Positions 1-6,090 of a stretch of DNA of 6,688 bases are shown here, piece by piece. The stretch covers positions 1 to 6,688 of the forward strand of contig JAFAJR010000100.1 of assembly GCA_019236085.1 (NCBI GenBank). The letters are read 5' to 3'. Both the position numbers and the translations under genes were made by a program. The notes under the pieces are model-generated. The model ran no database searches. It saw only the letters and a list, made by a program, of their open reading frames with translations, and was not told the origin of the DNA. The DNA comes from Candidatus Dormiibacterota bacterium (lineage in GTDB: Bacteria; Chloroflexota; Dormibacteria; Aeolococcales; Aeolococcaceae). Each line of letters starts with the position of its first letter. The stretch's first letter is position 1.

Positions 1-132
1 GCCGGTGCTGGCCCCGCTGGGGACCCTCGCCGTTCCTAGCGAGCCGTCGTCCAGCACCACCGACGCCTCCAGCGTCGGGTTGCCCCGGGAATCCAGGATC
101 TCGAGCCCCGCGACGCCCTCGATCAGGCTCAC
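1..132 (-). CDS. eno: Enolase, N-terminal fragment (runs off left edge)
   Basis: Enolase interconverts 2-phosphoglycerate and phosphoenolpyruvate in glycolysis, in the cytosol. Only the first 44 codons lie in the window. Seen: the translation has the enolase N-terminal signature EILDSRGNPT at residues 11-20 and the mobile catalytic loop VPSGASTG at 37-44; the Ser of that loop binds the second magnesium in known enolases. The start is a GTG whose first three bases lie inside the GTGA that also holds the stop of the upstream dipeptidase gene, so the two are probably translationally coupled; I see no clear Shine-Dalgarno before it. Residues after the signature (TLEASVV) differ a little from the usual TVEVEV, so this may be a somewhat divergent copy. 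The family is about 420-430 residues long, so roughly 90% of the gene is outside the window. Confidence 0.93.
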   Translation of the reverse strand, partial: MSLIEGVAGLEILDSRGNPTLEASVVLDDGSLGTARVPSGASTG

Positions 133-1523
133 GAGGCGGCGCTCAGCGCCGGGGCGAGCTCGTCCCAGAGATGGGCCAGGACTCTGATGCCGCGCTGGTA
201 CATGGCCAGGTTGAACTTCTCGTTGGGGGCATGGATGCGGTCGTCGGGGAGACCCACGCCCACCAGCACCGCCGGCATGCCCATGACCCGGCTGAAGCTC
301 TCCACCGGCGGGATGGACCCGCCCTCGCGGGTGAACAGCGGCTCCTTGCCGAAGACCTGAGCCATGGCCCGGGCGGCGGCCTGCACTGCCGGGTGCTGCA
401 CCGGCGTCAGCACCGGCCGGCCACCGTGCTGGATCTGAGTCTCCACCCGCACCCCCCGTGGCGCCGCGTCGTGGATGGCGGCTGCCACCGTGCGGGCTAT
501 GTCGTCGGGGAGCTGGTCGGGAACCAGGCGGCAGGTGATCTTGGCCGAGGCTGACGCCGGGATGATGGTCTTCGTGCCAGGGCCGGAATAGCCACCCCAG
601 ACGCCGTTGAGCTCCAGTGTCGGCCGCACGGAGCGCCGCTCCAGCACGGTGAACCCCTCCTCACCCGCGGTGGCGCTGATGCCGCCCGCCTCGGCCAGGA
701 ACTCGCTCTCGTCATACGGCACCCTGGCCAGGAGCTCGCGGTCCTCCTGGTTCAGAGGACGGACATCGTCGTAGAAGCCCGGTACGGTGACCCGCCCGGT
801 CACCGGGTCGTGCAGCCCCGCGATGATGCGAGCCAGCGCGGCGATGGGGTTCATGACCGCGCCGCCGAAGACCCCGGAGTGCAGGTCGAGCGAGGGCCCG
901 TGCACCGTCACCTCCACGGCGGCGAGACCGCGAAGCCCGGTGCACAAGCTGGGCAGGTCGGGAGCCAGCACGCCGGTGTCGGACACCACCAGGACGTCCG
1001 CTTGCAGCCGTTCGCGCTCAGCGACGACCAGTTCCTCGAAGTGCACCGACCCGGACTCCTCCTCGCCTTCCACGATCAGCTTCAGGTTCAGGGGCAGCTC
1101 GCCGCGTGTCTCCACGTGCGCCTGCACCGCCTTGAGGTGCATCCAGACCTGGCCCTTGTCGTCCACCGCGCCGCGGGCATGGAGATTGCCGTCGCGCACA
1201 GCCGGTTCGAAGGGCGGTGACACCCACTCGTCGAGCGGGTCGACGGGCTGCACGTCGTGGTGGCCGTAGACCAGCGCCGTCGGCTTCGACCGATCGACCA
1301 TCCGCTCCGCATAGACCGAGGGATGACCCGAGGTCTCCACCAGCTCCGCCCGCTGGAAGCCTGCTTGGAGCAGCGCATCGCGCAGGTACTCGGCGTTGCG
1401 CCGCACGTCAGCGGCGTGCTCTGGGTCGGCGGAGATGCTGGGGATGCGCAAGAAGTCGATGAGCTCGTCGGTGAAGCGCTGCTCATGCGCGGCGCAATAC
1501 TTGTCGAGGTCCTCTCCCGTCAT
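129..1523 (-). CDS. M20-family metallo-dipeptidase (carnosinase/CNDP-like)
   Basis: A 464-residue zinc-type peptidase of the M20 family, expected to hydrolyse dipeptides or similar amides in the cytosol; the substrate cannot be told from sequence. All expected metal and catalytic residues are visible by analogy with CNDP dipeptidases: YGHHDVQP (metal His88, catalytic-side Asp90), RGAVDDKG (bridging Asp121), EGEEESGS (Glu155 general base, Glu156 metal), VSDTG (Asp182), LDLHSGVFGG (His215, from the lid/dimerisation domain), and RIHAPNEKF (metal His431). The lid domain occupies roughly residues 200-365. The reading frame is open 36 codons further upstream to 1631, but that extension is Arg-rich, lacks family similarity and would reach the divergent gene. 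The ATG at 1523 places the helix before LIDFLRIPSIS at the normal family position and sits 6 bases after a TATTCT box. There is no Shine-Dalgarno, which suits a leaderless message. The 3' end overlaps the enolase start by four bases. Confidence 0.93.
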   Translation of the reverse strand: MTGEDLDKYCAAHEQRFTDELIDFLRIPSISADPEHAADVRRNAEYLRDALLQAGFQRAELVETSGHPSVYAERMVDRSKPTALVYGHHDVQPVDPLDEWVSPPFEPAVRDGNLHARGAVDDKGQVWMHLKAVQAHVETRGELPLNLKLIVEGEEESGSVHFEELVVAERERLQADVLVVSDTGVLAPDLPSLCTGLRGLAAVEVTVHGPSLDLHSGVFGGAVMNPIAALARIIAGLHDPVTGRVTVPGFYDDVRPLNQEDRELLARVPYDESEFLAEAGGISATAGEEGFTVLERRSVRPTLELNGVWGGYSGPGTKTIIPASASAKITCRLVPDQLPDDIARTVAAAIHDAAPRGVRVETQIQHGGRPVLTPVQHPAVQAAARAMAQVFGKEPLFTREGGSIPPVESFSRVMGMPAVLVGVGLPDDRIHAPNEKFNLAMYQRGIRVLAHLWDELAPALSAAS

Positions 1524-1629
1524 GGCCCGAGAATAGCGACCGGACCGAACCTTTCGAGATTCCGACGGTCCTGTCACGAGGCATCGACGGGCCCTTCGGC
1601 GCCGGACGGCCGGCGGCATCCTCTGCGGC
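1524..1629. promoter_or_regulatory. Divergent intergenic region between dipeptidase and pseudopilin operon
   Basis: This 106-base stretch separates two divergently transcribed units and must hold the start signals of both. Leftward, a TATTCT box is visible (listed separately). Rightward, no good -10/-35 pair and no Shine-Dalgarno is visible before the ATG at 1630; CATCCT at 1617-1622 is at leaderless spacing but matches the consensus poorly. No strong inverted repeat was noticed. Confidence 0.5.
1530..1535 (-). promoter_or_regulatory. Candidate -10 box (TATTCT) of the dipeptidase-enolase unit
   Basis: On the minus strand TATTCT lies exactly six bases upstream of the ATG at 1523, where a TANNNT box would put transcription start at or next to the start codon. 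Leaderless genes with this spacing are common in high-GC actinobacteria. No convincing -35 is seen: 17 bases upstream reads CTCGAA. This is inference from one hexamer and its position. Confidence 0.4.
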
Positions 1630-2340
1630 ATGGCGCGCGCGCCGTTTCAGCGTGGGCGGCCGGCTGCACAACGGCGCCGGCAGCGGGGCCAGGGGCTCGT
1701 GGAGTTCGCTCTGGTGGCCCCGGTCTTCTTTCTGCTCATCTTCGCCATGGTCGACGGCGGCTTCCTGCTCTACGCCGTGAACGCTGTGGACCACGCGGCC
1801 ACCATCGGCAGCAACGAGCTGGCAGCGCTGGGCAACTCCGACGGCAGCACCAACACCGCTGACTTCACAGCGCTCAACAAGATGGCGTCGGCCGGGCTGA
1901 CGACGACGGCGTTGATCAAAATCACCGAGATCGACGTCCAGGAGCTGGTGCCAAACAGCAACGGCGACGGCTTCAAGACCAATGCCGACGGCACGCCCAT
2001 GGTCTGGACGACGAGCACCTCCCCCACCGGCGTCGGCTGCACGGGCGGACCGACGGATTCCGAGGACGGCTCGGGGGCATGCACCAATCAGTACGCCTTC
2101 AACAGCTCGGGCGCGTACCTGCTGGCCGGCGCCTGGTCGAGCTGCGCGTCGTCCACCGGCGACCCGTCGCAGTGTCCGCCGTGGCCGCCCGGGGCGCGTG
2201 ACATCACAGCCGGGCAGAGCTCCTTCGTGGCGCTGAAGGTCTCGTACACCTACACGTTCTTCACCGACATCTCCGGCCATCTCAACCTCACAACCACCAA
2301 GACCTTCCGCCTCGAACCGGAGGTGAACGTCGGGACATGA
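1630..2340 (+). CDS. TadE-like minor pseudopilin, first copy
   Basis: A 236-residue exported protein of the TadE/TadG family, which in known Tad systems are minor pseudopilins needed for Flp-type pilus assembly. Seen: an Arg/Gln-rich cytoplasmic N-terminus, then RQRG followed by QGLVEF, which matches the prepilin-peptidase site with cleavage after Gly20 and Glu25 at mature position +5. A hydrophobic segment (about 26-48) follows, then a family-typical stretch YAVNAVDHAA. The exported part (about 190 residues) is rich in Ser, Thr, Gly and Asn and has four cysteines (137, 151, 172, 182), likely two disulfides. It is longer than typical TadE proteins, which often have about 130-200 residues. It is the first gene of the operon; its stop shares ATGA with the next gene. 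The ATG is the only reasonable start, though it has no visible Shine-Dalgarno. The precise role is inferred from family membership. Confidence 0.85.
   Translation: MARAPFQRGRPAAQRRRQRGQGLVEFALVAPVFFLLIFAMVDGGFLLYAVNAVDHAATIGSNELAALGNSDGSTNTADFTALNKMASAGLTTTALIKITEIDVQELVPNSNGDGFKTNADGTPMVWTTSTSPTGVGCTGGPTDSEDGSGACTNQYAFNSSGAYLLAGAWSSCASSTGDPSQCPPWPPGARDITAGQSSFVALKVSYTYTFFTDISGHLNLTTTKTFRLEPEVNVGT
2319..2326 (+). promoter_or_regulatory. Shine-Dalgarno for the second TadE-like gene
   Basis: GGAGGTGA lies inside the end of the first TadE-like gene, about 10 bases before the ATG at 2337. It is a very good match to the 16S anti-Shine-Dalgarno and supports the ATGA-overlapping start. The spacing is slightly long. 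Confidence 0.5.
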
Positions 2341-2969
2341 GACTGCGACGCAGACAACGCGAACGCGGCCAGTCGCTGGTGGAGCTGTGCTTCATCATCC
2401 CCGTGTGTCTCACGCTGTTCATGGGCGTGTACACCGCCGGTGTCTTCATCTCCGACCTCGACGTCGCCGGTCAGGCGGTACGGGCCGGTGCGCGCCTCGG
2501 TGCCGAGGTGGGTGACTGCGGCTACTCCTCGGGCAACTGGCAGTGCAGCGGCACGTCGACCACCAATCCGTCAGTCATCGACGGCGACATCGTGACCAGC
2601 GTCGCCACCATCGCCAAGGGATTGCAGAACGCGTCGTCGCTCGACGAGATCGACATCTACGACCCCTGCTGGGCGTCCGGCTCGTGCTCCACGCCGAACT
2701 GCAGCGACAGCGCTGACATCGGCGGCACGTACAACGCCGGCGAGCCCGCTGATGTGTACAAGCTCGTGGGCGGTGTCTGGACGCTGCAATCGGCGGGGTC
2801 CGGTGGACACTACACGCTCGACCTGCGCTCGCAGGCGCATCCGAGTGAATCTGCAATCGGCGTGCGTCTTGTGTACCACTTCAAAGCGTCGGCGCCGCTG
2901 AGCATCTTCAACATGCAGACGTCGCAGTACGCGACGATGTGTTTCGCTCCGTATGAGTCGGGAGGGTGA
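2337..2969 (+). CDS. TadE-like minor pseudopilin, second copy
   Basis: A 210-residue exported protein related in layout to the preceding gene. Seen: strongly basic N-terminus (MRLRRRQRERG), a prepilin-peptidase-like site with cleavage expected after Gly11 and Glu16 at mature +5 (QSLVEL), a hydrophobic helix to about residue 39, then DVAGQAVRAGARLGAEVG, typical of TadE proteins just after the membrane segment. The exported part holds six cysteines (61, 70, 111, 117, 122, 202), three of them clustered in PCWASGSCSTPNC, consistent with disulfides outside the cell. Two further cysteines (18, 24) are in the membrane helix. The start overlaps the previous stop (ATGA), so the two are likely coupled and may pair, like TadE with TadF in Tad systems. 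Beyond the first 60 residues I see no similarity to a known domain. Confidence 0.85.
   Translation: MRLRRRQRERGQSLVELCFIIPVCLTLFMGVYTAGVFISDLDVAGQAVRAGARLGAEVGDCGYSSGNWQCSGTSTTNPSVIDGDIVTSVATIAKGLQNASSLDEIDIYDPCWASGSCSTPNCSDSADIGGTYNAGEPADVYKLVGGVWTLQSAGSGGHYTLDLRSQAHPSESAIGVRLVYHFKASAPLSIFNMQTSQYATMCFAPYESGG
2960..2966 (+). promoter_or_regulatory. Shine-Dalgarno that decides the start of the Tad-like gene
   Basis: GGGAGGG just before the stop of the second TadE-like gene lies 4 bases upstream of the ATG at 2971. An in-frame ATG at 2953 also exists, but it lies upstream of this signal and has none of its own, so 2971 is preferred. Confidence 0.6.
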
Positions 2970-2970
2970 C

Positions 2971-5007
2971 ATGAGGACGCCACATAGGTTCGCAGCCCCG
3001 CAGCGGTCGCACCGCCGGCGCAGCGCGGGTCAGGTCATGGTCATCTTCGCGCTCATCGCAACACTGCTGTTCGCCATCATCGGGCTCGCCGTCGACTCCG
3101 GCGTGTCCTATCTCACGTACAACGACGTGGAGCGCGCCGCAGCAGCTGCGGCGCTCGCCGGGGCGCCGTACATGCCGGGCGGCTTCGGCGGTGTGGCCCA
3201 CTGCTCGCTGGCCACAGCCTCGGACACCGCGGATCTTGCGGTGTGCGCTGCGGCAGCGCGCAACGGCTTTCCGGACCAGGGAACTGTCAACGGCCACACC
3301 GTGACGGTGACGGACTCTCGCTATCCCTCAGGCTGCGTGGTGGGCAGCACCACCAATCCCTGCGCTGACAACAAGCTCACTGTGACGATCAAGGGCTGGG
3401 CGCAGACGACGTTCCTTCGCGTGGTCGGATTCGGAGACCGCCAGGTGCAGGCGAGCGACACGGCGTTCTACCTGCCGCCGATCAGCATCGGGCAGCCGGG
3501 CGCGCAGCTCGGCAGCTCGCTCGACCAGCTGGGCAGCGGCAGCAACTACTACTTCCTGCGTTCCGAGGGCTTCGGCACGTTCCGCGGTGAAGGTGACGCC
3601 TATGACCCATACCAGGTGAACGGCAACATCTCCTGCCAGCAGAGCATCACCGAGAACCCGTCCTCCTACGGCTCGTCGAGTGACACGCACGCGCTGAGCC
3701 ACGACAACAACAGCGACGTCTCCAATGCCACGCTCACGGCTGATGGCTTCAACGCCCTGCCGACGCGCGGCGGGTATGACTTCTCGGTCGTGGTGCCGTC
3801 GGGTATCACGGGATACGTGCGCGTCTACAACCCCGCGTTCGCACCCGACGGCGGCTTCAACCCGGGTACCAACAGTCAGTACGACTACCACGAGGAGGAC
3901 GGCGACTTCTCAGGCAACAGTTACACGGATCAGTACTCGGCGATGGAATACACGATCTATCAGGTCAACGACATCTTCGACCACACAAAGGACACACCGT
4001 TGAGCCAGGTCGTCGTCGACCCGCTCAACATCACGGTGACCAGCGGCGCGGTGTCGTCGGTCACCGACGTCAATAACGGACAGACGCTGTCGGCCACGTC
4101 GCACGCCGCAGTCTTCAACTACATCGTGAACCACATCTATCACAGCTGGGTTGACATCGGGAACCCGCCGACCGCGTCCGTGAGCTGGAGCTCGGGCGGC
4201 ACAGCGTACAGCATCTTCGACAGCGTCAACGCACTGACTTCCAGCGGCCTCGCCGCGGGGCGCTACCGCCTTCGCATCGACATGCTCGACTACCAGGGCA
4301 ACGACCCGCAGAGCGGCGGAAGTGAGTGCTCCCGAGCCCACAAGGGGTACGCGCTGCAGCTCTCCACCAAGAGCGGCAGCACCTACAGCGAGTGCAGCAA
4401 CTCGGGTTGCGAGATCTCGGCAATCGACGAGCTGGCGGTCTACACGCCGATCATCTCGACCAGCTCGAATGGGTTCGACATCCCGCTCTTCGCGCTGCCC
4501 AGCGACTACGCGGGGCAGACAGTCGACTTCTACGTCTTCGACGTCGGCGACGTGAGCGGGCCCAACCAGATCAGCATCCTCAACCCGGATGCAACCAGCT
4601 GCGGCGGCACGGCCCCGTGTACGTTCACGTCCTCGTCGGGCGTCCCTGTGTACGACCTGGGCATCAGTCGAAACACGACGCCCACCAACAGCCTGCTGGT
4701 GAACAACGAATGGTCCTGCGCCACCACGCCGCAGATCCAGCCGAACACCACGTCCAGCCTCATCAACACGGTACCGCCGTCGGGCAACGACTGGAGCAAC
4801 TGCACCGGCAAGAACCTCAATGACTTCTACGACGGCCGCTGGCTGCTGTTCCAGCTGAACATTCCGACCAACTATGCCGGTGGCGGTGGCGCCTACTGGC
4901 AGATGCAGTACAGCCTCGCAGGCACCTCGTCGAACCCCGCTGTGGCGAGTGACACCTTCACATTGGTGGTCAACTACTCCAACACCCCGGTCCACCTGCT
5001 GCCGTGA
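2971..5007 (+). CDS. Large Tad/TadG-like surface protein with long exported region
   Basis: A 678-residue protein (ATG at 2971 chosen over 2953 because of the Shine-Dalgarno between them). Seen: Arg/His-rich N-terminus, then SAGQVMVIFALIATLLFAIIGLAVDSGVSY-type membrane segment at about 20-48 and NDVERAAAAAALAGA at 51-65, the hallmark of the putative Flp pilus-assembly Tad (TadG N-terminal) domain. Unlike its two neighbours it has Ile rather than Glu at the +5 position, so prepilin-peptidase cleavage is doubtful. About 630 residues are exported, rich in Ser, Thr, Gly, Asn and Asp with many aromatic residues, and hold 12 cysteines. I do not recognise a von Willebrand A motif or any other named domain there. 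A short motif, Pro-[Ser/Thr]-x-[Ile/Tyr]-x-Gly next to beta-like hydrophobic stretches, recurs at P276, P510 and P632, suggesting several beta-sandwich units. The stop shares GTGA with the next gene. Likely a pilus-associated or wall-exposed protein; adhesion is only a guess. Confidence 0.8.
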   Translation: MRTPHRFAAPQRSHRRRSAGQVMVIFALIATLLFAIIGLAVDSGVSYLTYNDVERAAAAAALAGAPYMPGGFGGVAHCSLATASDTADLAVCAAAARNGFPDQGTVNGHTVTVTDSRYPSGCVVGSTTNPCADNKLTVTIKGWAQTTFLRVVGFGDRQVQASDTAFYLPPISIGQPGAQLGSSLDQLGSGSNYYFLRSEGFGTFRGEGDAYDPYQVNGNISCQQSITENPSSYGSSSDTHALSHDNNSDVSNATLTADGFNALPTRGGYDFSVVVPSGITGYVRVYNPAFAPDGGFNPGTNSQYDYHEEDGDFSGNSYTDQYSAMEYTIYQVNDIFDHTKDTPLSQVVVDPLNITVTSGAVSSVTDVNNGQTLSATSHAAVFNYIVNHIYHSWVDIGNPPTASVSWSSGGTAYSIFDSVNALTSSGLAAGRYRLRIDMLDYQGNDPQSGGSECSRAHKGYALQLSTKSGSTYSECSNSGCEISAIDELAVYTPIISTSSNGFDIPLFALPSDYAGQTVDFYVFDVGDVSGPNQISILNPDATSCGGTAPCTFTSSSGVPVYDLGISRNTTPTNSLLVNNEWSCATTPQIQPNTTSSLINTVPPSGNDWSNCTGKNLNDFYDGRWLLFQLNIPTNYAGGGGAYWQMQYSLAGTSSNPAVASDTFTLVVNYSNTPVHLLP

Positions 5008-5534
5008 GTGACGGCGACGAGACACAGGAGCAGCACGGGCGCCGCACGCTGCTGATCCGGCTCGGCGTAGCCACAGTCGCGCTCGCCGTTGTCATCGACC
5101 TGGCAATCGGCCTCACCCAGCAATCGCAGGCGCACACGGTCACGCCATCCGCGCACGCCACGGCGGCCGCCACAACGCCGTCAGCCACGCCCGCTTCCAC
5201 GGCAACGCCATGGACGGCAGCGCTGCCGCCGCCGCCCACGCCCACGCCCTGCGTGCTGGAGTCGGTCTACCACCAGGACAGCGGGCAGGGCAGCGCGACG
5301 CTCGCCACGCCGTCATGCGACTACGGCGGGACCGGCTTCTTCTTCCACGTGAGCCAGGCCTGCGCCACCAGCTTCAGCATCACCGGTCCCGGGGTGCACC
5401 TCAACTTCGACGGGGCGCCCAACTCCTCGGAGAACGAGCCCGGGGTGCATCGCTCAAGCTCGGACAGCGGCTACACCGTTGCGGTGTCGACGCAGGACGA
5501 CTGCGACTGGGAGGTCGACCTCATAGCGCAGTGA
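5004..5534 (+). CDS. Single-pass membrane protein with Thr/Ala/Pro stalk and small Cys-containing outer domain
   Basis: A 176-residue protein I do not recognise. Seen: a short polar N-terminus, a basic stretch (HGRRTLLIR), one hydrophobic segment at about 15-38, a low-complexity stalk rich in Thr, Ala, Ser and Pro (about 45-82, ending PPPPTPTP), and a C-terminal domain of about 94 residues with four cysteines (83, 105, 120, 167), enough for two disulfides. There is no lipobox cysteine after the membrane segment, so it is probably an uncleaved anchor with the C-terminus outside. The GTG start shares GTGA with the stop of the Tad-like gene and has no Shine-Dalgarno of its own, so translation is probably coupled. 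The stalk resembles O-glycosylated wall-spanning linkers of actinobacterial surface proteins. Operon context suggests it works with the pseudopilin-like proteins outside the membrane; this is inference. Confidence 0.78.
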   Translation: MSDGDETQEQHGRRTLLIRLGVATVALAVVIDLAIGLTQQSQAHTVTPSAHATAAATTPSATPASTATPWTAALPPPPTPTPCVLESVYHQDSGQGSATLATPSCDYGGTGFFFHVSQACATSFSITGPGVHLNFDGAPNSSENEPGVHRSSSDSGYTVAVSTQDDCDWEVDLIAQ

Positions 5535-5543
5535 CCGCGTCAC
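5531..5543. repeat. Small inverted repeat GTGACCGCGTCAC
   Basis: Perfect 5-base arms (GTGAC/GTCAC) around three bases, overlapping the stop of the stalk protein gene. It is too short and lacks a T-run for a convincing terminator. It covers the place where a -35 would be if TACGCT at 5561 is a -10, so it could be an operator, or chance. Confidence 0.3.
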
Positions 5544-5560
5544 GGCGCGACAGGCGGGTG

Positions 5561-5566
5561 TACGCT
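5561..5566 (+). promoter_or_regulatory. Weak candidate -10 (TACGCT) for the coiled-coil gene
   Basis: TACGCT fits TANNNT and lies in the 82-base gap after the surface-protein operon, leaving a leader of about 45 bases before the ATG at 5617. No recognisable -35 is present. The gap and strong Shine-Dalgarno make a separate promoter plausible, but read-through from the operon is equally possible. Confidence 0.25.
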
Positions 5567-5604
5567 TGCGCTCGCCACCTCATCGTTCCACTCCACGTCA
5601 TTGC

Positions 5605-5610
5605 AGGAGG
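5605..5610 (+). promoter_or_regulatory. Shine-Dalgarno AGGAGG of the coiled-coil gene
   Basis: A consensus AGGAGG six bases before the ATG at 5617. It decides the start: the same frame is open from 5566 but that upstream part lacks any ribosome site and is Arg/Pro-rich. Confidence 0.8.
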
Positions 5611-5616
5611 TCGCCC

Positions 5617-6090
5617 ATGGCCGTGCAGGCCGTCGCCCCACCGTCGCCGCGCGAGGATGCGGAGCTCACCACCGACGGTGTCATCGAAGTCCTGGGCCGC
5701 CTGGTAGGCACGCTCGGGGTTCCCGACGCAGTCCCCGGCAGCGACGAGGTGACGCTCCGTTCGCTGCGGGCGCTGGCGCTGGACAACCTCGTCGACGTCA
5801 TCCGGCTCCGCGAGCAGATCGCCGAGCGGGACACGCGCATCGTCGAGCTGCGCCAGGACGTGGCGGCATGGATGGACCGGACTCGCACGCTCAGTGTCAC
5901 CCGCAGCACTGAGAAGGCCGCGGCGCACCAGCGCGAACGTGAGCTGGTGTCTGTGCTGCACCAGACGATCACCGAGAACGCAGGGCTTCGTTCGGAGCTC
6001 GAGTGGCGGCGCAAGCCCTGGTGGCGGCGCGGCAGGCGGCCCGAGCCCGCGGCTACGCCGGCGCAGCTGATCGCGTCTGCTCCTCGCTGA
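5617..6090 (+). CDS. Cytoplasmic coiled-coil protein of unknown function
   Basis: A 157-residue protein that I do not recognise. Seen: no signal or membrane segment and no cysteine. An N-terminal region (about 17-52) could be a small helical module. Heptad-like, charge-rich helices follow at about 55-87 (LVDVIRLREQIAERDTRIVE) and 98-130 (ending in SELEW). Next comes a short Trp/Arg-rich patch, RRKPWWRRGRR at 131-141, that could contact membrane lipids or nucleic acid, and an Ala/Pro-rich tail. The start at 5617 is set by AGGAGG six bases upstream. It lies 82 bases after the surface-protein operon on the same strand, so it may be its last gene or a separate unit. Its last 38 bases overlap the end of the convergent dehydrogenase gene. 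A scaffold or oligomerising role is the most that the sequence suggests. Confidence 0.75.
   Translation: MAVQAVAPPSPREDAELTTDGVIEVLGRLVGTLGVPDAVPGSDEVTLRSLRALALDNLVDVIRLREQIAERDTRIVELRQDVAAWMDRTRTLSVTRSTEKAAAHQRERELVSVLHQTITENAGLRSELEWRRKPWWRRGRRPEPAATPAQLIASAPR

Noticed and set aside
1524..1631. N-terminal extension of the dipeptidase to 1631
   Set aside because: The extra 36 residues are Arg-rich and not family-like, and the extension would remove all promoter space for the divergent operon.
1257..1862. Plus-strand open frame of 201 codons across the dipeptidase 5' end and the divergent gap
   Set aside because: It runs antisense to conserved dipeptidase sequence and then out of frame through the TadE-like gene; no motif supports it.
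1483..2280. Minus-strand open frame of 265 codons opposite the first TadE-like gene
   Set aside because: It overlaps both the dipeptidase start and the TadE-like gene, is composed of Arg/Gly/Ala-rich shadow sequence, and has no recognisable domain.
2953..2970. Upstream ATG at 2953 for the Tad-like gene
   Set aside because: The strong Shine-Dalgarno lies after it and serves the ATG at 2971.
2550..3362. Similar Thr-Thr-Asn-Pro coding segments near 2560 and 3350 as a DNA repeat
   Set aside because: The match is short and low in complexity; chance or composition explains it.
3910..5025. Long minus-strand open frame of 371 codons opposite the Tad-like gene
   Set aside because: It is antisense to a gene with clear family features, its translation is Val/Arg/Ala-rich without motifs, and such frames are expected in high-GC coding DNA.
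5531..5543. Inverted repeat as a transcription terminator
   Set aside because: The stem is only five base pairs and no T-rich tail follows.
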